This document shows, piece by piece, positions 43,006 through 52,039 of a stretch of 64,000 nucleotides of DNA (position 1 is the stretch's first letter; every line of letters begins with the position of its first letter). A model generated the notes under the pieces. That model was not told the origin of the DNA and did no database searches. It saw only the letters and a list, made by a program, of their open reading frames with translations. This stretch comes from Deinococcus humi. GTDB lineage: Bacteria > Deinococcota > Deinococci > Deinococcales > Deinococcaceae. The translations under genes were made by a program, and so were the position numbers. The stretch covers positions 1 through 64,000 of the forward strand of contig NZ_JACHFL010000016.1 of the NCBI RefSeq assembly GCF_014201875.1, read 5' to 3'.

Positions 43006-44889
43006 ATGGTTGACCCCGTCTCCCCGTCTCGTCGATCACGGGCGCCCGCAGGCGCGTTCGCGATCCTGCTCATTGCCCTGGTGGGCTGCCAACAGGAGTT
43101 GCCCACCCCAGACCTCGCGGGCACGTCAATAGAAGCTCAAAAGGCCCGTGATTCCCGTCCGGGCACGTACCATAACGCTCTGACGATCAATGCCGGGCCG
43201 CTCGGCAAGGTGGAAACCTGTGCTGACCCTGATATCGTGCGCGGTCAACAACCGGGTGACCGTCATTGGTACCTGTACTGCACGACCGATCCTCTGAACG
43301 CCAAGGATCGCGACGCGAATGGCAACTTCAACTTCCGCCTCATCACGATGGCGAAGTCTACGGACCTCGTCAATTGGACGTATGTCGGCGACGCCTTCAC
43401 GCAGCGCCCGGCATGGGTCCGTCCGGACGCGGGCCTGTGGGCACCGGAAGTTGTGTACCTCAACGGGAAGTACCACCTGTACTACACGGCAAGCGACACC
43501 GTGGCGGGCGGCAGCGCGATCGGCGTAGCCACAAGCGAGTCGCCGACCGGGCCGTGGGTGGACAGCGGCGGCCCTGCTGTAGAGCCGCACCCTGCGCCAT
43601 GTTGCGCAGACAGTCGCCGCTGGACTTTTGACGCGGACGTCATTCAAGACTCCTCCGGGCAAAACTGGATCTATTACGGCTCCTACTTCGGCGGTATCTC
43701 TGTGCGCCAACTGTCTGCGGACGGTCTCCGCTCCGACCCGGCCACCCAGAAAGAAGTCGCCTCTGCCAACCGCTACGAGGGCAGCAACATCTTCGTGAAA
43801 GATGGTTGGTACTACCTGTTCGTGTCCGCCACGGACTGCTGCCGTGGCCCGCTGGCAGGCTACAGCGTGTTTGTGGGCCGCTCGCTGACGCCCGAGGGAC
43901 CATTTCTCGATCGCGACGGCGTGGACTTGAACGCCACGTATGTAGGCGGAACGCCCGTGCTGACCATGAACGGCAACCGCTGGGTCGGACTTGGGCACAA
44001 CGCGGTCTTCACGGATGCGGCGGGGCAAGACTGGACGGTGTATCACGCCATTGACCGCCGTGACCCGTACCTCGCCGAGCCCGGCGGTCTGAACAAGCGG
44101 CCCGCGCTGCTTGACCCGGTTGATTGGGAGGGCGGCTGGCCTACCGTGCGCGGCGGTCTGGGCGCGTCCGACGAAGTCATGCCTGCCCCGGCATCACAAC
44201 CGGGCCAACGCAGCACCTACCGCGTGGCAAAAGAGAAAGTGGCTGAACCTAGCAAGCTGCTCACTGCCTACAGCGACGAGTTCAACGGCACGGTTCTGGA
44301 CAAGGCCTGGACGTGGGTGCGTCCGCCGGCGCCTGCTGCCGCAAGCCTCGAAGGCGGTGCGCTGCGCTTCGACACGCAGGCGGCTGACCTGTTCGAGGAC
44401 AGCAATAATGCCTCCGTACTTACCCGTCCTGTCCCGCAAGGAGACTACCTCGTTGAAGTCAAGCTCAGCATCAACCTTCCGGATTCGGGCTGCTGCTTTA
44501 ACTTCAGCCAGGCAGGCCTGGTTATGTACGGTGACGACGACAACTTCGTAAAACTCACGCAGGCGAGCATCTGGGAAACGCGTCAGATTGAGTTTGGCAA
44601 GGAGCAAGCCCCAGTGCCCCCGGGCTTCCCAAGGTACGGCAACACAGTTCTCAGCGCTGCCGCGCCCAACGCGATCTGGTTGCGCATTGCGAAGACGACC
44701 GACAACGGCGAAGAACTTTACACGGCCTCCACCAGCCGCGACGGCACGACGTGGACGCGCGGTAGTACCTGGACGCACCAGCTCGGCAGCAATCCCCGCG
44801 TCGGCCTTGTGTCGATGGGCGGCGCCGGCTTTACCGCGCGCTTCGACTACGTGCGCGTGTACAACGTCAAGCAGAAGTTCCCGAAGTAG
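43006..44889 (+). CDS. GH43-type glycosidase lipoprotein with lectin-like domain
   Basis: A 627-residue lipoprotein. AGGAGG precedes the ATG at 43006 and the signal peptide ends IALVGC. Residues about 50-380 are a five-bladed GH43 propeller: D74 in CADPDIV (base), D211 in FDADVI (pKa modulator) and E258 in RYEGSNIF (acid) are all present, with GLWAPEVVYLNGKYHLYYT. Residues about 430-627 are a concanavalin-like DUF1349-type domain that probably binds carbohydrate. The enzyme should cleave arabinan or xylan side chains at the cell surface. No sugar importer adjoins it. Confidence 0.88.
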   Translation: MVDPVSPSRRSRAPAGAFAILLIALVGCQQELPTPDLAGTSIEAQKARDSRPGTYHNALTINAGPLGKVETCADPDIVRGQQPGDRHWYLYCTTDPLNAKDRDANGNFNFRLITMAKSTDLVNWTYVGDAFTQRPAWVRPDAGLWAPEVVYLNGKYHLYYTASDTVAGGSAIGVATSESPTGPWVDSGGPAVEPHPAPCCADSRRWTFDADVIQDSSGQNWIYYGSYFGGISVRQLSADGLRSDPATQKEVASANRYEGSNIFVKDGWYYLFVSATDCCRGPLAGYSVFVGRSLTPEGPFLDRDGVDLNATYVGGTPVLTMNGNRWVGLGHNAVFTDAAGQDWTVYHAIDRRDPYLAEPGGLNKRPALLDPVDWEGGWPTVRGGLGASDEVMPAPASQPGQRSTYRVAKEKVAEPSKLLTAYSDEFNGTVLDKAWTWVRPPAPAAASLEGGALRFDTQAADLFEDSNNASVLTRPVPQGDYLVEVKLSINLPDSGCCFNFSQAGLVMYGDDDNFVKLTQASIWETRQIEFGKEQAPVPPGFPRYGNTVLSAAAPNAIWLRIAKTTDNGEELYTASTSRDGTTWTRGSTWTHQLGSNPRVGLVSMGGAGFTARFDYVRVYNVKQKFPK

Positions 44890-44914
44890 AAGCGGGGGCC
44901 GCTCATCGCTTCCC

Positions 44915-44946
44915 AAGCCCTCTCGCACACAAAGGCGAGGGGGCTT
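44915..44946 (+). terminator. Terminator of the GH43 gene
   Basis: AAGCCCTCTCGC and GCGAGGGGGCTT form a 12-bp stem (one T-G pair) 26 bases after the stop, followed by TGT. Confidence 0.75.
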
Positions 44947-44949
44947 GTC

Positions 44950-45675
44950 GTGGTCTGTCTTGAAGGACGGTTCGGGCAAGTCAAGGCGAGTAGGGTGGTG
45001 GGCGGTGAGGATTCTGGCAATTAAGCTCGGTAGGCTGGTGAGGTGTCACGGCCAGCCGCCTGAGTGAAGGCTGGCTCAGGTCGCACCGCTGCGCCGCGCG
45101 GGTCAAGTAGAGCTCCTCTGTCACGGCGATCGTCGCCCCAGCTGACGGAGCTCTGAGCTCTACGGCTGGGGGCGGGGACGTGGCCTGGCGTGACGGCCCG
45201 TCAGGTAGATCACACTCCCTGATGGGGCGCGTGCTCGTCGCCCTGCGGACAGGATCGGGTTACGTCGGAATCCCTGGGTCCTCACCTCGCTGACCTCCTG
45301 ATGGAATGCCCGAGTGTGCGCCGCCCCAGACGAGCCCTAGAGACGCTAATCCAACGTGCCTGAGCTCGCGGCGGGCGTGACAGTCCCTCTGAACCGCCGG
45401 AAGGCTGTCTGGAAGCCCGTAGGTGGCCTCTTCCCCGCAGGCGAACAAGACACATGCTGACCGCCCGTCCTGGTCGCTAGTGGCCAGGTGATTCCCAGCG
45501 GTGACCCTCGTGACACTGACCCACCGTGGTGGACCCGGTTGTGGACGCATCAGGTCCGGATGATTTACGGGTGGCGGCCACGCTCGGTGGCCCCGGGTCT
45601 CGTTCATTCCGGCCGTGCAGGGAAAGCGGTGGGAAAGACACGCCTACCCGAGCAGCACAGGCGCGCTTGTGCAGG
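44950..45675. other. Intergenic, no gene seen
   Basis: About 725 bases. Contains an imperfect inverted repeat at 45107-45163 (GTAGAGCTC...GAGCTCTAC) of unknown meaning. Short frames on both strands are not convincing. Confidence 0.4.
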
Positions 45676-46257
45676 TCATCCAGACGCGGCCGCGGCCTCC
45701 AGAGACGTTCGCGCCAGCAGGTCGGCAAAGTCGTCGTCGAGGGGAGCATTCTGGACCAGCAGCCGATACCACATCGGACCGAGAATCAGATCGACTAGCG
45801 TCTCCAGCTGCTGGTCGCCGAGTTCAGGCTGTTGACGTTCCAGAATGCGGCGCAGCTGGCGGCGGCGTTTGACCAGGTGGCGCTCGCGCAGTTCGACCAG
45901 AAATTCCGGCGACTGAAGGGCCTCGGCCATCAACGCACGGTTGGTGGCGCCGCACTGGCCGGTGAGGGCGCGGCAGGTGGCGCGGGTAAAGGCGCGAAGT
46001 TCTTCCTCAGGATCTGCGGTGGTGGGCAGTGGGGGCAGGTGATCGGCCTGTTCGGCGAAGGCATCCAGGATCAGGGCGCGCTTGTGTTTCCAGCGCCGGT
46101 ACAGCGTTTGCTTGGCAATGCCAGTGCGCTCGGCGACCGCTTCCATGTTGATGGAGGCATAGCCGTGTTCCCTGAGCAGGTCAAGGGCCGCCTGCCGGGC
46201 CAGGGCAGAATGCTCGGCGTTGCGTGGGCGTCCAGCGGTGCGGGGCGGCGCGGTCAT
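45676..46257 (-). CDS. TetR/AcrR-family regulator beside an MFS exporter
   Basis: A 193-residue TetR protein: RQAALDLLREHGYASINMEA and VAERTGIAKQTLYRRWKHK form the DNA-binding domain, and the C-terminus is the helical ligand-binding domain. It is transcribed divergently from an MFS transporter with 51 bases between, the standard layout of a drug-efflux repressor and its pump. The ligand is unknown. Confidence 0.9.
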   Translation of the reverse strand: MTAPPRTAGRPRNAEHSALARQAALDLLREHGYASINMEAVAERTGIAKQTLYRRWKHKRALILDAFAEQADHLPPLPTTADPEEELRAFTRATCRALTGQCGATNRALMAEALQSPEFLVELRERHLVKRRRQLRRILERQQPELGDQQLETLVDLILGPMWYRLLVQNAPLDDDFADLLARTSLEAAAASG

Positions 46258-46273
46258 GGGCTCAGTCTAGCAC

Positions 46274-46302
46274 TTGACAATTCGTTACGGTGCGTATTTA
46301 AT
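46274..46302 (+). promoter_or_regulatory. Promoter of the MFS gene, leaderless layout
   Basis: TTGACA at 46274-46279, 17 bases, TTTAAT at 46297-46302. The ATG is at 46309, seven bases after the -10 box, so transcription should start at or next to the start codon. No SD sequence precedes the ATG. Confidence 0.7.
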
Positions 46303-46308
46303 CCAATT

Positions 46309-47505
46309 ATGCAACGATCAGTCACAAAATCACCGGACGACCGCCAGCAGCGGCCGCTGCTCGCCCTGGCCTTCGCATTTTTCAGCGTGGGTCTGGCCTC
46401 GCTGTCCGTGGTGGGTTTGGGCCGCGCGATCAGCGCCGAACTCCACATCATGGCCAGTCAGACGGCACTGCTGGTCGCCGCCTTTGCCGTGATCTACGCC
46501 CTGGCGGCGTTGCTGGTCCAGAGTGTGTTCGGCCACTGGTCGCGGCGCCGCCTGCTCATCACCGGACTGGGGATTTTGAGTGTTGGCCTGTTGCTGAGTG
46601 CTGGAGCGGGAAGCTTCGCGCTGCTGATGGTGGCCCGGGCCGTCACGGCGGTGGGAGGCGCGATGGTCGGTCCAGTCGCCTCCGCCACCGGCAGCTTGCT
46701 GGTGCGGCCTGAGCGTCAAGGTCAGGCGCTGGCGACAGTGTTCGGTGGCTTCACGGTGGCCTCGGTGCTGGGAGCGCCGCTCGCGTCCGTTCTGGCACCC
46801 ACCATCGGCTGGCGTGGGGTCTTTCTGGCGCTCGCCGGGGTCGGGCTGCTGGGCGCGCTGCTGATCACGCGCCATCTGCCGCCAGTGGTCTCGGGTCAGC
46901 GGGTCACCCTCAACACCTACCGCCAGGGGCTGAGCATCCGGGGGGTCCGCTCAACCCTGCTGGTCACCCTGCTGCAGATGGCAGCGCTCTTCAGCGTCTA
47001 CGCCGTCGCGGGTAGTTACCTGGGCGGCCGCTTTGGCAGCTCGGCAGGGTGGATCTCAGTTACACTGCTGGGTTTCGGCCTCGGCGGGATCGTCGGCAAT
47101 GCGCTTTCAAGCCGGGCGGTCACCCGGTTCGGCAGCCACAACACGCTGCTGTTCACCTTGCTCGCCTCCGCCGCGCTGGTAGCAAGTCTGCTGATCGCGC
47201 CGACCGTCCCCTGGCTGGGCCTGGCGGTGTTCTTCCTGTGGTCGGCCTGCGCGAACATGTTCCAGGCTCCGCAGCAAGCTCGCCTGATCAACCTGCATCC
47301 CGCAGAGCGCGGTCTGATGCTGGCCCTCAACGCCAGCATCCTGTATCTGGGAATCAGCGTGGGGTCGTGGCTGGGCAGCGGGCTGCTGCCGCACCTGGGG
47401 GTTCACCACCTGGTCTGGCCCGCGCTGCTGCTCCTGCTACTCGCCGCCGTGATCGGCCATCATGGCAGTCGATCCGCCAGCCCGGCCACGCCTGCGTTGC
47501 AGTGA
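46309..47505 (+). CDS. MFS transporter, drug-efflux type
   Basis: A 398-residue membrane protein with about twelve membrane segments. The GHWSRRRLLITGLGILSVG loop between helices 2 and 3 is the MFS signature; MVARAVTAVGGAMVGPVASA and GWRGVFLALAGVGLLGALL are typical of the DHA1 drug:H+ antiporters. It should export small molecules in exchange for protons. The ATG at 46309 fits the promoter; the frame is open much further upstream but that part is antisense to TetR. Confidence 0.88.
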   Translation: MQRSVTKSPDDRQQRPLLALAFAFFSVGLASLSVVGLGRAISAELHIMASQTALLVAAFAVIYALAALLVQSVFGHWSRRRLLITGLGILSVGLLLSAGAGSFALLMVARAVTAVGGAMVGPVASATGSLLVRPERQGQALATVFGGFTVASVLGAPLASVLAPTIGWRGVFLALAGVGLLGALLITRHLPPVVSGQRVTLNTYRQGLSIRGVRSTLLVTLLQMAALFSVYAVAGSYLGGRFGSSAGWISVTLLGFGLGGIVGNALSSRAVTRFGSHNTLLFTLLASAALVASLLIAPTVPWLGLAVFFLWSACANMFQAPQQARLINLHPAERGLMLALNASILYLGISVGSWLGSGLLPHLGVHHLVWPALLLLLLAAVIGHHGSRSASPATPALQ

Positions 47506-47769
47506 TCATTGTAGGAGGCGGGGCCTTCCAGCGTGTTGCCGCACCTAGCGACCATGATGCTGAATTTTGAAGAGTAATCAGGGGTGGTGCGCTATGACTG
47601 AAATCCCTGCTGCTAACGTTTTCTCCTCAGCGCCGTCGGGCGGCGACTTAGGGAGTATCCCGGTACTCCACCGATGCCCCGCAGCCAACAGGACGTGCAG
47701 GAGATGAGCATCAATACTGGCGCAGGGGATGGATAAAGCTGGGGACGTCGGCAACACGGCTTAGTCCGG

Positions 47770-47930
47770 CTTGGCCGTCACCAATACGGCTATCCGGAGA
47801 ACTTCCCGTGCTCCACAGCGCGGACCACGTTCAGGTCGTCTCCATCGAACGGGCAACGCGCAACCCCATGTCCTGCCCCGGACCCAGAGCCTGCACCAGC
47901 ACTGTGACTTCAGCCGCTCAACCCACCCTG
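47770..47930 (+). mobile_element. Short IS6-family transposase fragment
   Basis: SGELPVLHSADHVQVVSIER matches the region just before the catalytic Glu of the IS6-type transposases elsewhere in the window, then a jump to the NLHQH-like tail in another frame. About 160 bases only, on the edge of the REC-Hpt gene. Confidence 0.5.
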
Positions 47931-48629
47931 GGCAGCGAGCTGAACGAGCAGTCCCTCCACCCGCCGCCTGGCCTCGCCGTCCAGCGGTTCTTCACCAGTC
48001 AGGGCGCGGTCGCGCTCCAGCGCCGCAGCGATCTGCGCCACGCCTGCGTGCCCCAGCGTGCCGGCGGTGCCGACCAGGCGGTGACCCTGCCGGGACAGCT
48101 CAGTCGCGTCTCCCTCACCGCGCTGCACGGCTGCCCAGGTGGCCCACAACCCTGTCATGAGCGCGGGGAACTCCTGTAAGAAGCTGGCGCTGAGCTTCGC
48201 CACTTCCGCCCGGAAGACCCGCTCATCTTCCGCTTCCCGTTCTGAGTGGTGGATCTGCACCAGGCCTCGCAAGTCATCGGCGAGGGTCATCGGCTCGAAG
48301 GGTTTGGGAATCACGCCAGCCGCGCCCAGTTCCAGGTACTTCTGGACCTCTCCCTTCTGCACTTTGGCGGTCATGAACACCACCGGCACCCTGTACCCGC
48401 CGGGCAGGGCACGCAGCGCCGCGAGTGTCTCGGGGCCGGACATACCCGGCATCATCACGTCTAGCAGCACGAGGTCCGGGTTGAAGGCCGCGAACCGTTC
48501 CAGCGCCTCCGAACCGCTGTCACAGGCCTGCACCTGCAGGCCGCCGATATCCTCCAGCGCGATCAGCGCGACGGCCTGGATATCCGGGTCATCCTCAACC
48601 AGCAAGACGCGTCGTAGTTCTTCAATCAT
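47910..48629 (-). CDS. Response regulator with C-terminal Hpt domain
   Basis: A 239-residue signalling protein. The receiver domain (1-125) has the acidic pair VEDD, phosphoacceptor D57 in LVLLDVMMP, T87 and K109. An Hpt domain follows with the phosphorylatable H183 in SRQGHRLVGTAG. REC plus Hpt in one chain is typical of phosphorelays where the phosphate moves on to another regulator. Its start overlaps the 3' end of the hybrid kinase gene by eight bases, so the two belong to one relay. Confidence 0.9.
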   Translation of the reverse strand: MIEELRRVLLVEDDPDIQAVALIALEDIGGLQVQACDSGSEALERFAAFNPDLVLLDVMMPGMSGPETLAALRALPGGYRVPVVFMTAKVQKGEVQKYLELGAAGVIPKPFEPMTLADDLRGLVQIHHSEREAEDERVFRAEVAKLSASFLQEFPALMTGLWATWAAVQRGEGDATELSRQGHRLVGTAGTLGHAGVAQIAAALERDRALTGEEPLDGEARRRVEGLLVQLAAQGGLSG

Positions 48630-51351
48630 GGGAGGCTCCAGTGCTCAATGGGCGAATCAGGGCGCGGATGGTTTCCACCAACTGCTCGTTTGAAGTGCGG
48701 GACTTCACTAGCGCCACCGTCACCTGTTCGGCGCTCATCCGGTCGAGCTCCCCCGCCGAGAACACCAGAATCGGCAACGACGGGTAAGCCTCCCGCAACT
48801 CGGGCAGCAGGTCCAGACCGTTGCCGTCCGGCAGGCCAGGATCGAGCAGCACCAGGTCGAATGCCTCGCCGCGGAGGGCCTCCCGCGCCAGCTTGAGGTT
48901 CTGCGCAGCTTCGACGCTCGCCGCGTTGCGTAAGACCTCCTGCACCACCTGACGCAGGTCGGCGTCATCCTCGACGTGCAGAATACGGGGAAGACGGTCC
49001 ATCTTGTACTGCGTGACCACCCCCACTGCGGCCAGCAGCCGGCCCGTATCCAGCGGTTTGTTGATCCAGGCTACGACTGAAACGGCATCCCCGTTGATCT
49101 GGCCCCGACGATCGTCGGCAACGGCAGACACCACGATCACAGGCAGGCCGGCTGTCTCTGGCTTGAGCCGCAGCTGCTGGATCAATCTCACCCCGTCCCG
49201 GTCGGGCAGTAGCAGGTCCAGCACCAGCGCGTCGTACGGCTGCCTGGCCAGCCTGTCCTCGGCCTCCCCTGCAGTATGCGCAACATCCGAGCCGAAGCCC
49301 GCCTGACGGAGGATCATTTGCAGCAAAGACGCGATGTCGCGGTCGTCGTCGCACACCAGGACGTGGCCATTCAGAGGGCGCGAGCCGTTGGCGGGGATTG
49401 GCTCCCGCACGGGCTCGGCCAGTGGCAGCTCGACGGTGAAGACTGTGCCACCCCCCGGATGGTCCTCGAAGGACAGGCGGCCCATGTGCCGCTCCACAAT
49501 GGCCTTGCTGATGCTGAGCCCCAGGCCCGTCCCCCCCTTCTCGCGGGTGAGAGAAGAATCGGCCTGTGCGAAGCGCCCGAAGATGCGGTGGCGGAACTCC
49601 AGCGGAATGCCGGGACCGCAGTCGCGCACGGCCACCTGCACCCGGTCGTCGGTCACATCGGTCGAGATGGTCACGGCGCTGTCCCTGGGGGAGAACTTCA
49701 CGGCGTTGGAGATCAGGTTGGTCAGAACCTGCAGCAACCGGTCCTCGTCCCCGGACACCACGACAGACGCTGGTGAAACGCGGGCCTCCAGCACCACGCC
49801 GAACTCCTGGGCGTAGGCGCGGTTGTCCTCGGCGGCCCGCTGGACCAGGGCGGGAATCTCCAACGGCCGCATCTGGAACTCCAGTTGGCCAGATTCAATC
49901 TTCTCCATATCCAACAGGTCGTTGATCAGCCGCACCAGTCGCTCGCTGTTGTTCAGTCCGATCTGCACCAGTTTCGTGCCGCGCGGCTGCAATTCTCCTA
50001 GCGCGCCGCTCGCAATCAGGCTCAATGCGCCCCGGATAGACGTCAGGGGGGTGCGCAGCTCATGGCTGACAGTAGAGACGAACTCGTTTTTCAGGCGCTC
50101 GACGCGTTTGAGTTCGGTGATGTCCCGCGCGATGACCAGAACCTCCTGACCAGAGATGGGAACCATGCGGGCCTCGAAGTCGAGCGCAGCCGGGGTGGCG
50201 GGTGTCGCGGCGGACATGTCCATCGTGAACTCGGTGGACTGCGGCTTCCCCGTGCGCAGGCTGCTGCCCACCCCTTCCATCAACAGACCCGCCACGTGGG
50301 GCGGCAGGACGTCCGGGATGCGGTGACCGACCATGGCGTCCACTCACGCCTGGTTCCCGGCCTCGACTGGCGGCTTGAAAGACCGGATCTCGCCCCCGGC
50401 ATTCACGGTGAGCAGGATGTCCGGCACGCCGGCGATCAGGGCCCGGTGCCGTGCCTCGCTGTCGCTCAGGTCCGCCAACGAAGCGTCCCGTTCGCGTTCG
50501 CGGCTTATCAGGGCACGGGCCATCGTGTCGAGGTTGGCGGCGAGGACCGCGACCTCCGTGATCGCGTGCGGGGGCAGCGGCTCTTCGATCTCGCCGTGAG
50601 CGATGCCGGCAGTGGTTCCGGAAAGGTTGCGCAGCAGCCGGGCAACGCTCGATGCGGTTCGCGCCGACACCAGATACAGCACCAGCACGGCCAGCAGAAC
50701 CCCCAGCACCGTGACGACGAGCGCGGTCTGTAGCGCGGATGAACTTGCCCGTGCGAGCTGGCGCTGCTGGGCGAGTTCATCCTCCTGGAGAGCAGCGACG
50801 TTTCCCCGGATGGCGTCGACTAGACGCTTACCCTACCCGCTTTTCACATGCTGCACAGCGGCGGGATAGTCCGTGCGGGCCAGCCGCAACGCCAGGCCAC
50901 CACCGCTTCGCTCCCATTCTTTGATGAGCTGCTCGACGCGGTCGACGCGCTGGACCTGCCTTTCCCTGCCCACACCCGGTCCCGTCCGCAGCGCACGCCT
51001 GAGGTCCAGCAGATGTTGGGGGAGCCGGGCCTGCGCCCTCGTGTACGGTTCCAGGAACTGCGGGTCGAGCGTGATGACAAACCCGCGCTGACCGGTTTCC
51101 AGGTCGATGACGTCGGTCAGGACGTTCTCCGCGAGCGTCAGGTTTTCCTGCGACTGCTGGACGAGGTCGGCGAACTGGGCATTGCGGATGACCGACCACG
51201 CCACGGTAAACGTGACCAGCAGCAGCAGCAGCAGGGGCAACCACAGCGGGCGCAAAAGGAAGGCCCGCAGCGGCCGGCGTCGGAGCAACAGTCCGCGCGA
51301 TGTCCCCAGAACCTCGGGAAGACGCGAAGGGGGATCATCGGCTTGCAACAT
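48622..51351 (-). pseudogene. Hybrid histidine kinase split by two in-frame stops
   Basis: One continuous 909-codon frame encodes a membrane hybrid kinase: a first membrane segment (LLLLLLVTFTVAWSVI), a CHASE3 sensor (ETGQRGFVITLDPQFLEPYT), a second membrane segment, HAMP, PAS (RHRALIAGVPDILLTV), the kinase H box (TVSHELRTPLTS), ATPase (SNAVKF, DCGPGIPLEF, GGTGLGLSIS) and two receiver domains (VCDDD..DLLLPD, VEDD..DPGLPD). It is broken only by TAG at 50833-50835 and TGA at 50344-50346, with coding sequence continuing in the same frame across both. The last part, from GTG 50343, could still be made as a soluble kinase-REC-REC protein. Loss of function, recent decay or sequencing error are all possible. 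Confidence 0.8.
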
Positions 51352-51501
51352 GTTGAGAAAGCATCCTTCAAACGGAGGGCGACAGCAGGCGCTGGAATGG
51401 GCGGGGCAGAAACGGATTCAGAACGCAGTATAGAGGGTCCTTTCCGGCCAGGTGCCTCCGGCTGGATGGAAAGCATGAATCACCGATTCGTGCCGGGAAC
51501 G

Positions 51502-51532
51502 GGCTGACGGACACCGCTGTTGTCCGTCAGCC
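51502..51532. promoter_or_regulatory. 12-bp perfect hairpin in divergent signalling spacer
   Basis: GGCTGACGGACA at 51502-51513 and TGTCCGTCAGCC at 51521-51532, loop of seven. It lies between the hybrid kinase and REC genes, which are divergent. It may be an operator or a leader hairpin for either transcript. Confidence 0.55.
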
Positions 51533-51655
51533 TGGCTGGCGGCTAGGGCGAACGGCTGTCGCCAGCCCACCCTGTGACATCACTGCAACAGCGCTGGCGG
51601 TAGAACGGTTTCAGAAAGGCGCTGCCCGACGTTCCCTGACCGAAGAGGCCACTCC

Positions 51656-52039
51656 ATGACGCTTTCCCCCCACAGCTCAACCGTGACCGTCTTGCTGGTA
51701 GAGGACGACGTCGTGATCCGCACCCTGCAGCGCTTCGTGCTGACCCGGGCGGGCCTGAGCGTGGTGGAGTGCGCCGATCTCTCGGACGCGGAAACCTATC
51801 TGCGTGCCCACACACCAGACGTGATCGTGCTGGATCTCAACCTTCCTGGCGGTCACGGCCTCAACCTACTGCCCGAGATCGACCGCCACCGCACGGCGGT
51901 GCTGGTGATGACCTCCATGGGTCAGCAGCACACCCAGAACACCAGTGGGGACCTCGGCGACGACTTCATGACCAAGCCATTTGACCCGAAAACCTTCGTC
52001 CTGCGCATTCAGAAGCTGGCGCGGCGGTGGCAGGTATGA
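51656..52039 (+). CDS. Single-domain response regulator
   Basis: A 127-residue receiver protein with VEDD, phosphoacceptor D60 in VIVLDLNLPGG and the conserved Lys in MTKPFDP. It has no output domain, so it would act by protein contact. Its stop overlaps the next gene's ATG (ATGA), and that gene overlaps the glycosyltransferase the same way. It faces the hybrid kinase across a 300-base divergent spacer, which makes that kinase its likely phosphate donor. Confidence 0.9.
   Translation: MTLSPHSSTVTVLLVEDDVVIRTLQRFVLTRAGLSVVECADLSDAETYLRAHTPDVIVLDLNLPGGHGLNLLPEIDRHRTAVLVMTSMGQQHTQNTSGDLGDDFMTKPFDPKTFVLRIQKLARRWQV

Noticed and set aside
45107..45163. Imperfect inverted repeat GTAGAGCTC ... GAGCTCTAC
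   Set aside because: No gene boundary, IS end or T-run lies beside it, so no role can be supported.
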